Source of the DNA: Methylobacteriaceae bacterium
Lineage (GTDB): Bacteria; Pseudomonadota; Alphaproteobacteria; Rhizobiales; Beijerinckiaceae
NCBI GenBank assembly: GCA_019247255.1
Contig: JAFAPJ010000002.1
Coordinates: forward strand, 1 to 6,972
DNA length: 6,972 nucleotides
Reading direction: 5' to 3'
A model generated the notes under the pieces. The model ran no database searches, had not been told where the DNA came from, and worked only from the letters and a program-made list of their open reading frames with translations. The first letter of the stretch is position 1. Each line of letters starts with the position of its first letter. A program made the translations under genes and the position numbers. Positions 1 through 4,893 of the stretch are shown in pieces.

Positions 1-450
1 GGCGAAATCCGCGAGCCCGACCTGCCGCAAGGCGGTCGCGACCCGCTCGCGGCGCTCGGCCCGGGAAATGCCCGCGATCTCGAGACCGTAGGCGACGTTC
101 GCCTCGACGGTGCGCCAGGGAAAGATCGTATCCCGCTGGAAGACGTAGCCCACCTCCGGCCGCACCTCGCCGAAGGTCGTCTGGCGGCCGTCGATCAGGA
201 TCTCGCCGCCCGAGCGCGGGATGAGCCCGGCCACCATGTTGAGGATCGTCGACTTCCCGCAGCCCGACGGGCCGAGGAGGGCGACGAACTCGCCGCGACG
301 GATCTCGAAGCTGACGCGGTCGACCGCCATGACCCCGGTGCCGCCGCCGGTGCCGAAGCTCTTCTCCAAGGCGCTGACCTGGATGCGGACGTCCGGCCCC
401 GCGACGGCTTCCGCCCGAGGTGCGTCGACGACCAGGGACAAGGCGGCCAT
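1..450 (-). CDS. NitT/TauT-type ABC transporter ATP-binding protein (N-terminal part, cut by window edge)
   Basis: Cytoplasmic ATPase of an ABC importer of the nitrate/sulfonate/taurine (SsuB/TauB) type, which would energise uptake of the ligand caught by the binding protein encoded just upstream. The 150 codons visible start at ATG 450-448 and run open to base 1, so the C-terminal part (signature motif, Walker B, H-loop) lies outside. Seen: a family-like beta-strand opening near residue 22 after a roughly 20-residue leader, Walker A GPSGCGKST at residues 60-68, and the Q-loop Gln105 in VFQRDTIFPWRTVEANV (102-118). The run 'FPWRTVxxNV' after the Q-loop is typical of this importer subgroup. 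The start lies one base after the TGA of the binding-protein gene (TGAGATG), so the two are almost certainly cotranscribed and probably translationally coupled. A purine-rich GAAGAGG within the end of the upstream gene may serve as ribosome binding site. A permease gene is expected beyond the left edge but is not visible. Confidence 0.93.
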   Translation of the reverse strand, partial: MAALSLVVDAPRAEAVAGPDVRIQVSALEKSFGTGGGTGVMAVDRVSFEIRRGEFVALLGPSGCGKSTILNMVAGLIPRSGGEILIDGRQTTFGEVRPEVGYVFQRDTIFPWRTVEANVAYGLEIAGISRAERRERVATALRQVGLADFA

Positions 451-451
451 C

Positions 452-1495
452 TCAGCCGGCCCTCTTCGAAGCGGCCTCCACGAACCGCATGTCGACCACG
501 TCCTCGTAGGGCGTCGGCGGAATGTCGGTCCCGGGCCGGTACCAAGCCTCGCCGCCCCGGGCGAAATCGTCCCGGCTGATGAAGCCGTCGTAGGCCGACC
601 AGGTCTGCTTGTCGAAGAGGAGCTCGGCGCGCACGGCCGCCTCGTCGAAGCCCGCATAATGCTTGGGCCCGACGAGCGCGACGATCTCGTCGTCGGCCGC
701 GTTGCGTATCCATGCCATCGTGCGCACCAGGCCGTTGACGAAGCGCTGGGTGAGGTCCGCCTTCTCGGCGAGGGTCTCCTCGAGAGCGTAGATCGCGACC
801 ACCGGGATCGCGCCGCCGAAGTCGCGCTGCCACACGCCCGGCGCCCTGACGTCGTAGATGACGCGCCCGAAGCCGTTGCGCTCCATCTCGATCTGCCAGG
901 AGGGCGGGCAGACGAGCACGTCGAACTGCTTCGATTTCAGGCCGGCGAGCGCGGTCGAGGTGCCCCCGGACGCGACCCAGGTCACGTTGCGGTCGAGCTT
1001 GCGACGCTGGAATAGCAGCGTGGAGAACATCCAGGTGCCGGAGCCGAGCGCGGTCACGCCGACCACCGGCTTGCCTTCGTTCGGGCGCTTCCAGGCCGCC
1101 AGCGCCTCGAGCGACGTGACGCCGCTCTCGAAGAGATCCTGGCGGATGCAATGGTTCGCGTAGGAGGCCACCACTTCCGTGCAGAGGATCATCTTGGCCT
1201 TCTTGCCCCGGTTCGTGAGCTGGAGCGGGTGGCTCGCATCCCCGTGGGCGAACATCGCCTGGCCGGCGGCGAGGTTCTGCCGCGCCCGGGCGCCGGCATC
1301 GGTCGCCACCACCTTCAGCTCGATGCCCTCCTGGCGCAGGAAGCCCTTCTCCATGGCGGCGACCGCCAGCCCGTAGACAGGCGTTGCCGGCCCGTACGTG
1401 ATCGTCACCGTCTCGGCCGCGTTCGCGCTGCGGATGAAGGCGGGCGCGAACAGGGCCCCCGCGGTGCCTGCGATCATCGCGCGACGATGGATCAT
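452..1495 (-). CDS. ABC transporter substrate-binding protein, NMT1/SsuA (NitT/TauT) family
   Basis: A 347-residue periplasmic solute receptor that would deliver its ligand to the ABC importer whose ATPase gene follows one base later. Residues 1-26 form an export signal: MIHRRAMIAG with a twin arginine at 4-5, a hydrophobic stretch (GTAGALFAPAFI), and an ANA site giving probable cleavage after Ala26. The mature part begins ETVTITYGPATPVYGLAVAAME, where 'Y-G-LAVA-MEKGFLRQEGIELKVV' (41-63) is the usual start of the SsuA/TauA/THI5-like fold. The run GVTALGSGTWMFSTLL (147-161) matches the region that binds ligand in this family. Ligand identity cannot be read; the family covers sulfonates, nitrate, pyrimidine precursors, aromatic and aliphatic carboxylates. 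The frame stays open up to 1687, but I chose ATG 1495 because the signal peptide starts there and AGGAGGGA lies 9 bases upstream (1505-1512). It follows the CoA-transferase gene after an 82-base gap, in the same direction. Confidence 0.93.
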   Translation of the reverse strand: MIHRRAMIAGTAGALFAPAFIRSANAAETVTITYGPATPVYGLAVAAMEKGFLRQEGIELKVVATDAGARARQNLAAGQAMFAHGDASHPLQLTNRGKKAKMILCTEVVASYANHCIRQDLFESGVTSLEALAAWKRPNEGKPVVGVTALGSGTWMFSTLLFQRRKLDRNVTWVASGGTSTALAGLKSKQFDVLVCPPSWQIEMERNGFGRVIYDVRAPGVWQRDFGGAIPVVAIYALEETLAEKADLTQRFVNGLVRTMAWIRNAADDEIVALVGPKHYAGFDEAAVRAELLFDKQTWSAYDGFISRDDFARGGEAWYRPGTDIPPTPYEDVVDMRFVEAASKRAG

Positions 1496-1504
1496 GTCTC
1501 TCGC

Positions 1505-1512
1505 TCCCTCCT
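1505..1512 (-). promoter_or_regulatory. Strong ribosome binding site of the substrate-binding protein gene
   Basis: On the minus strand the bases read AGGAGGGA, nearly a full anti-Shine-Dalgarno match, 9 bases before ATG 1495. This decides the start of the binding-protein gene against a longer open frame reaching 1687, which would place 64 arginine-rich, non-family residues in front of the signal peptide and overlap the CoA-transferase gene. It is the strongest ribosome binding site on the minus strand of the window, which suits a receptor made in excess over its ATPase. Confidence 0.75.
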
Positions 1513-1577
1513 GCGGGCCGGCTTCCTTTCGGATCGCGGCCGCACCGCCCGTGCCCGGGTCGTCGTGTCTCGCCCGC

Positions 1578-2816
1578 TCAGGCGGCCTGCGGCCGCCCGG
1601 CCTCGTCCGCCCCCCGTCCAACCGCCCCGGCTTCGACGAGACGGTCGATCTCCTCAGGCTCGAAGCCCAGCTCGCGCAGGACCGCATCCGTGTCGCGCCC
1701 GGCCGCTGCCGGCGGGTCGAGCCGCTTCGGAAGGCGGTGGCCCGCGAGCGTCACCGGCAGGGCCGGGATGCGCGTCGGGCGCCCGTCCGGCAGGACGATG
1801 TCGAGCAAGCCTCCGGAGGCGTTGAGATGGGCGTCCTCGAAGAGCTCGCCGGGCCCGCGCACCGGCGCGAAGGGCAGCCCGAGCCGCTCGAAGGTCGCCG
1901 CGAGCTCGGCTGGCGAGCGCGCCTTCAGAAGCGTCGCGATCTCCGGCAGGAGCCAGGGCCGCGCGGCCACGCGGTCGGCCGACGTCGCCAGGCGCGGATC
2001 GTCCAGCCATTCGGGCCGGGCGAAGGATCGGCAGAAATCGCGCCAATGTTCCTCCCCGACGATGGAGACGAACATCTGCGAGCCGTCCTGCATCTCAAAA
2101 AGGTCGTAGACCGGCCAGGGGGCGTCCTTGACCGACCAGGGCTGGACCGGCCTCCCGGTCACGGCCTGGAACATCATGGCCTGGCCCATCAGGAAGACGT
2201 TGTTCTCGAACAGCGCGCTCTGGATGTGCTGGCCCCGGCCGGTCCGCTCCCGCGCGGCGAGCGCGGCCTGGATCGCGATCACGCCGAACATCCCGCCCAT
2301 GATGTCGTTCACGGACGCGCCGGCCCGCATGGGCTTGCCGGGCGGACCCGTCATGTAGGCGAGGCCGCCCATCATCTGCACGACCTCGTCGAGCGCCGTA
2401 CGCTTCTCGTAGGGGCCGGGCAGGAAGCCCTTCAGCGAGCAGTAGATCAGCCGGGGGAGAACGGGTGCGAGCGTCGCATAATCGAGCCCGAACCGCGCCA
2501 TGAGGCCGGGCCGAAAATTCTCGATCAGCACGTCGCTGGCGCCGACCAGCCGGCGGGCGACCGTCTGACCCTCGGGCGTCGTGGTGTCCAGCGCGACGCT
2601 GCGCTTGTTCCGGCTGAAGGTCGCGAAGAAGCCGGCCGCGAGGCCGCCGAGCCGCCGCGTGCGATCGCCGGCGAGCGGCTCGACCTTCACGACGTCCGCC
2701 CCGAGATCGGCGAGGATCATCCCGCAGGACGGCCCCATCACCATCTGGCAGAACTCGACGACCCGGATGCCCGCTAAGGGAAGCTCGGACGCGTCGACCG
2801 GAGAGGGCGCGATCAT
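1578..2816 (-). CDS. CaiB/BaiF-family (class III) CoA-transferase
   Basis: A 412-residue cytoplasmic enzyme that moves CoA from an acyl-CoA donor (often succinyl-CoA) to a free carboxylic acid. Family marks in order: LPLAGIRVVEFCQMVMGPSCGMILADLGADVVKVE (12-46), RNKRSVALDTTTPEG (69-83), DVLIENFRPGLMARFGLDY (95-113), then MRAGASVNDIMGGMFGVIAI (163-182). Asp171 in the last run sits where the catalytic aspartate of formyl-CoA transferase/CaiB (Asp169) is found. RERTGRGQHIQSALFE (189-204) and the C-terminal PAAAGRDTDAVLRELGFEPEEI (369-390) complete the fold at the usual length. The frame is open to 3017, but ATG 2816 gives the family-like N-terminus and overlaps the TGA of the lyase gene as ATGA (2813-2816), a sign of coupled translation; there is no good independent Shine-Dalgarno. 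Acceptor and donor acids cannot be read. Pairing with an HMG-CoA lyase-type gene suggests it activates a hydroxy-dicarboxylate that the lyase then splits. Confidence 0.95.
   Translation of the reverse strand: MIAPSPVDASELPLAGIRVVEFCQMVMGPSCGMILADLGADVVKVEPLAGDRTRRLGGLAAGFFATFSRNKRSVALDTTTPEGQTVARRLVGASDVLIENFRPGLMARFGLDYATLAPVLPRLIYCSLKGFLPGPYEKRTALDEVVQMMGGLAYMTGPPGKPMRAGASVNDIMGGMFGVIAIQAALAARERTGRGQHIQSALFENNVFLMGQAMMFQAVTGRPVQPWSVKDAPWPVYDLFEMQDGSQMFVSIVGEEHWRDFCRSFARPEWLDDPRLATSADRVAARPWLLPEIATLLKARSPAELAATFERLGLPFAPVRGPGELFEDAHLNASGGLLDIVLPDGRPTRIPALPVTLAGHRLPKRLDPPAAAGRDTDAVLRELGFEPEEIDRLVEAGAVGRGADEAGRPQAA
1581..1597. other. GC-rich hairpin at the 3' end of the CoA-transferase gene
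   Basis: GGCGGCC-TGC-GGCCGCC is a perfect 7-bp inverted repeat with a 3-base loop, lying inside the last codons of the CoA-transferase gene and ending next to its TGA. No T-run follows on the minus strand, so it is not a standard intrinsic terminator. It could slow exonucleases or weaken readthrough between the enzyme pair and the transporter genes. Alternating GGC/GCC codons in GC-rich DNA can make such a repeat by chance, so the call is weak. Confidence 0.3.
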
Positions 2817-3739
2817 GCGGCGCGTCTCAAGGCTCTCGGAATCCCGGCCTCGTGGAGGTGGCCGGTGAGATGCTCGGCCGGGATCGCGGCAGCCAGGATC
2901 GCCCGGGTCGCGAGAAGCCGGTCGAGGTCGATCCCGGTCGACAGCCCGAGCTCCTCCAGCATGAAGACGAGGTCCTCGGTCACGACGTTCCCGCGCGCGC
3001 CGGGCGCGAACGGGCAACCGCCGAGCCCGGACACGGAGGCGTCGAAGGTGCGGATGCCGGCTTCGAGCCCGGCATAGACGTTGGCGAGGCCGAGCCCGAG
3101 CGTATCATGCAGGTGAAGGCGAAGCGGCATCGCGGGTCCGAGGTCTGCCCGCACGCCCGCCACGATCGCCTTCACGAGCGGGGGATTGCCGTAGCCGACC
3201 GTGTCCGCGAGGCCGATCTCGTCGGCGCCCGCTTTCGCCAGGGCGATCGCCAGATCCCGGACGGCGCGCTCCGGGACGCGGCCCGAGATGGAGCAGCCGA
3301 AAGCCGTCGCGATCGCCCCCACGAGGTGGATGCGCTCGCCGGAGGCGTCGATCCGCTTCCGCAGCGCCCGAAAGGCCGCGACCTGCTCCTCGACGGTCCG
3401 CCGCACGTTGGCCTGGTTGTGGGCCTCGCTGGCCGAGACCACGAAGAACAGGTTCTTGACGCCCGCAGCCAGCGCCCGCTCGGCGCCCTTCTCGTTGGGC
3501 ACCAGCGCGCCGATCCGTACCCCCGTGTGCCGGAGAGCATGCGCGAAGACGGCCTCCGCGTCCCCGAACTGCGGGACCACCTTGGCGGGCACGAACGAGC
3601 CGGCGTCGATCTCCGGCACGCCCGCCGCAACCAACGCGTCGATCAGGGCGAGCTTCGTCTCGGTCGAGACGATGATGGGCAGGTTCTGCAGCCCGTCCCG
3701 GGGCCCAACCTCGCAGATGCGAACGTCACGACCGTTCAC
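2813..3739 (-). CDS. HMG-CoA lyase-family carbon-carbon lyase (possible citramalyl-CoA or HMG-CoA lyase)
   Basis: A TIM-barrel metal-dependent lyase of the HMGL group, which splits 3-hydroxy-3-methyl-acyl-CoA esters by a retro-Claisen step to acetyl-CoA and an oxo acid. It is 308 residues from GTG 3739, or 315 from ATG 3760; numbers here use the 315 count. Seen: EVGPRDGLQN (17-26, catalytic Arg21 and metal ligand Asp22), PNEKGAERALAAG (88-100), LADTVGYG (184-191), the metal-binding His216 and His218 in LHLHDT, the family signature SVSGLGGCPFAPGARGN (242-258) with catalytic Cys249, and metal ligand Asn258. Oddities against human HMG-CoA lyase: Asp52 stands where Glu72 is found (IDAGSFV versus IETTSFV), and the GCPYEG loop reads GCSISG (155-160). 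I chose GTG 3739 because GGGAGG lies 7 bases before it and the product then starts as family members do. It is the first gene of the minus-strand cluster. True HMG-CoA lyase or (R)-citramalyl-CoA lyase activity cannot be separated by eye. Confidence 0.92.
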   Translation of the reverse strand: MNGRDVRICEVGPRDGLQNLPIIVSTETKLALIDALVAAGVPEIDAGSFVPAKVVPQFGDAEAVFAHALRHTGVRIGALVPNEKGAERALAAGVKNLFFVVSASEAHNQANVRRTVEEQVAAFRALRKRIDASGERIHLVGAIATAFGCSISGRVPERAVRDLAIALAKAGADEIGLADTVGYGNPPLVKAIVAGVRADLGPAMPLRLHLHDTLGLGLANVYAGLEAGIRTFDASVSGLGGCPFAPGARGNVVTEDLVFMLEELGLSTGIDLDRLLATRAILAAAIPAEHLTGHLHEAGIPRALRRAA

Positions 3740-3746
3740 CCTCACG

Positions 3747-3752
3747 CCTCCC
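3747..3752 (-). promoter_or_regulatory. Ribosome binding site favouring a GTG start for the lyase gene
   Basis: The minus strand reads GGGAGG followed by seven bases (CGTGAGG) and then GTG at 3739-3737. The in-frame ATG farther upstream (3760-3758) has no recognisable Shine-Dalgarno sequence before it, and using it would put this GGGAGG inside the coding region. The GTG is therefore the better start; a further GTG at 3745 is too close to the GGGAGG. Confidence 0.6.
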
Positions 3753-3763
3753 GTCCACATCGT

Positions 3764-3787
3764 TGTCTTTTGTGCCTACAAATGACA
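3764..3787. promoter_or_regulatory. 24-bp dyad, probable GntR-type operator in the divergent spacer
   Basis: TGTC-t-TTTGT-gcct-ACAAA-t-GACA: two nested inverted repeats share one centre (3775.5), TTTGT/ACAAA at 3769-3773 and 3778-3782, and TGTC/GACA at 3764-3767 and 3784-3787. Nine of ten arm positions pair; the T/T at 3768/3783 and the 4-base core do not. GntR/FCD regulators bind dyads with GT...AC half-sites, and this AT-rich element stands out in GC-rich DNA between the regulator and the genes it faces. It touches the last base of the proposed -10 of the lyase promoter and covers the expected transcript start, the position expected of a repressor site. The assignment to the neighbouring regulator is inference. 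Confidence 0.65.
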
Positions 3788-3813
3788 GTGTACCTCTTCC
3801 GCGGGCAGGTCAA
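3787..3813 (-). promoter_or_regulatory. Candidate sigma-70-type promoter for the lyase/CoA-transferase/transport cluster
   Basis: On the minus strand TTGACC (3813-3808, five of six consensus bases) is followed after 15 bases by TACACT (3792-3787, four of six). The spacing is on the short side for a housekeeping sigma factor. Transcription would begin near 3780, about 40 bases before the GTG start of the lyase gene and inside the 24-bp dyad, which fits repression by steric block. No equally good plus-strand promoter for the regulator could be made out in the spacer. Confidence 0.4.
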
Positions 3814-3838
3814 GGGCTGATCCGGGAGCGGGCCGATC

Positions 3839-3844
3839 GAGGAG
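3839..3844 (+). promoter_or_regulatory. Ribosome binding site of the GntR regulator gene
   Basis: GAGGAG ends seven bases before GTG 3852, which supports that GTG as the start of the regulator. The ATG at 3847-3849 is in a different frame and cannot start this protein. Confidence 0.65.
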
Positions 3845-3851
3845 CGATGGG

Positions 3852-4745
3852 GTGGGATCGAGCGCCGAACGCATCCAGCAACTGACCGGGCGCATCATCG
3901 AGGCGGTCCGGCAGGACGGCCTCGAACCCGGCTCGCGCCTTCCCGAGAGCAGGCTTGCAGAGCGTCTCGGCGTGTCCCGGGGGCCGATCCGGGCCGGGCT
4001 GCGGCGGCTCGAACAAGTCGGCCTCGCACGGCAGAAGCCGGGCTGGGGTTATGTGCTGGTCCGGCCTCTCGAGGACGACGCGGCGCGCCAGCTGCTCGAC
4101 GAGGCTTCGACGTCCGAGAGCCGCTACATGCAGATCGCCGGCGATCGGCTGGACGGCCTCTTGCAAGACGTCGTCAGCGAAGGCGAGCTGATGCGGCGCT
4201 ACGGGCTGACGCGGCCGGAACTGGGCCGGCTCCTCGACCGGATCGCGTCGGAGGGCTGGATCGCGCGTCAACCAGGCTACGGCTGGCGCTTCGCGGCCTC
4301 TCTGTCCGATCCGGACGGCTACGCGCAGACGATCCGGCTGCGCCTGATGATCGAGCCCGCGGGGCTGCTGGAACCCGGCTTTGCGCTCGATCCGGTCGCG
4401 GCCGCGGCGGTGCGCCGCCAGCAGGAACGCGTCCTCGCCGGCGATAGCCGCGCCACGCCGGCTGAGATGTTCCGCTTCGGTTGCGATTTCCACGAGACCC
4501 TGGCGCGGGCCTCCGGCAACCCCTTCCTGGTCGACGCGCTCCAGCGGCTGAACACGGTGCGGAGGCTCTTCGTCTACCGATCGCTCCTGCCCGATCGGGT
4601 CACGATCCGTCGGCAATCGGCGGAGCATCTCGCATTGCTGTCGCTCCTCGAGGCGGGGAAGCGGCAGGACGCGGCGGCCTTGATGGTCGCTCACCTGGAA
4701 GACGCGGCGAGCACCCGGCCGTCATCCCGCGCGACCCGACGCTGA
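3852..4745 (+). CDS. GntR-family regulator, FCD type, with an apparent second winged-helix domain
   Basis: A 297-residue DNA-binding regulator, longer than the usual 220-250 residues of FadR-type proteins. Residues 5-72 form a standard GntR winged helix: LEPGSRLPESRLAERLGVSRGPIRAGLRRLEQVGL, then the wing KPGWGYVLV. Residues 91-150 look like a second one: DVVSEGELMRRYGLTRPELGRLLDRIASEGWIARQPGYGWRF has the same recognition-helix spacing and the same G-x-G wing. The C-terminal part (about 157-285) is an FCD ligand domain: DFHETLARASGNPFL (212-226) and EHLALLSLLEAGKRQDAAALMVAHL (258-282). His214, His259 and His281 occupy positions of the metal-binding histidines, but the aspartate expected four residues before the first is Gly210. 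GTG 3852 is preceded by GAGGAG. The gene faces away from the lyase cluster, with a 24-bp dyad between them, so it probably represses that cluster and perhaps itself, and is released by a substrate or CoA-ester product (inference). Confidence 0.92.
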   Translation: MGSSAERIQQLTGRIIEAVRQDGLEPGSRLPESRLAERLGVSRGPIRAGLRRLEQVGLARQKPGWGYVLVRPLEDDAARQLLDEASTSESRYMQIAGDRLDGLLQDVVSEGELMRRYGLTRPELGRLLDRIASEGWIARQPGYGWRFAASLSDPDGYAQTIRLRLMIEPAGLLEPGFALDPVAAAAVRRQQERVLAGDSRATPAEMFRFGCDFHETLARASGNPFLVDALQRLNTVRRLFVYRSLLPDRVTIRRQSAEHLALLSLLEAGKRQDAAALMVAHLEDAASTRPSSRATRR

Positions 4746-4893
4746 CCGATCGGACGGGCAGCATGGGCCCGGTGGGCGCGCCGCGGCAGGTCGGCCGCTA
4801 ACGGGGGGCGCGGAGGACAGCGTCGCGTGCCTTCACCGTCGCGCCGCGGGGCGGACCGTGCGCTCGAGCCGCCGGCACCCTATCTCGCGAGGA
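4746..4893. other. Spacer between the regulator and the ABC exporter
   Basis: About 150 bases with no recognised gene. It holds an 8-bp palindrome CCGATCGG directly after the regulator stop (4746-4753), a weak 5-bp hairpin GCGGC/GCCGC (4783-4798), and two direct copies of CGTCGCG. No T-run marks an intrinsic terminator. Promoter elements for the exporter could not be made out in this GC-rich stretch. If the exporter starts at GTG 4858, the last 36 bases belong to its coding region. Confidence 0.4.

Noticed and set aside
195..1151. 318-codon minus-strand frame across the ATPase and receptor genes
   Set aside because: It is a frame-shifted reading of the real minus-strand genes and is extremely arginine-rich.
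1398..2777. 459-codon open frame on the plus strand opposite the CoA-transferase and receptor genes
   Set aside because: Rich in Arg, His, Pro and Gly with no family motif; it is the usual antisense shadow in GC-rich DNA, and the minus-strand frames carry clear family signatures.
2852..3820. 322-codon plus-strand frame opposite the lyase gene
   Set aside because: Antisense shadow without recognisable domains; it also runs through the divergent promoter region.
3847..3849. ATG just upstream of the regulator GTG
   Set aside because: It is in another frame from the regulator and cannot be its start.
3810..4694. 294-codon minus-strand frame opposite the GntR regulator
   Set aside because: Translation is compositionally biased and motif-free, while the plus-strand frame has two winged helices and an FCD domain.
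4481..4801. 106-codon plus-strand frame running past the regulator stop
   Set aside because: Shifted reading of the regulator tail; its last 12 codons in the spacer have no ribosome binding site and no recognisable product.
4823..4846. Two direct copies of CGTCGCG in the spacer before the exporter
   Set aside because: Only two short GC-only copies; expected by chance at this composition and not linked to any feature.
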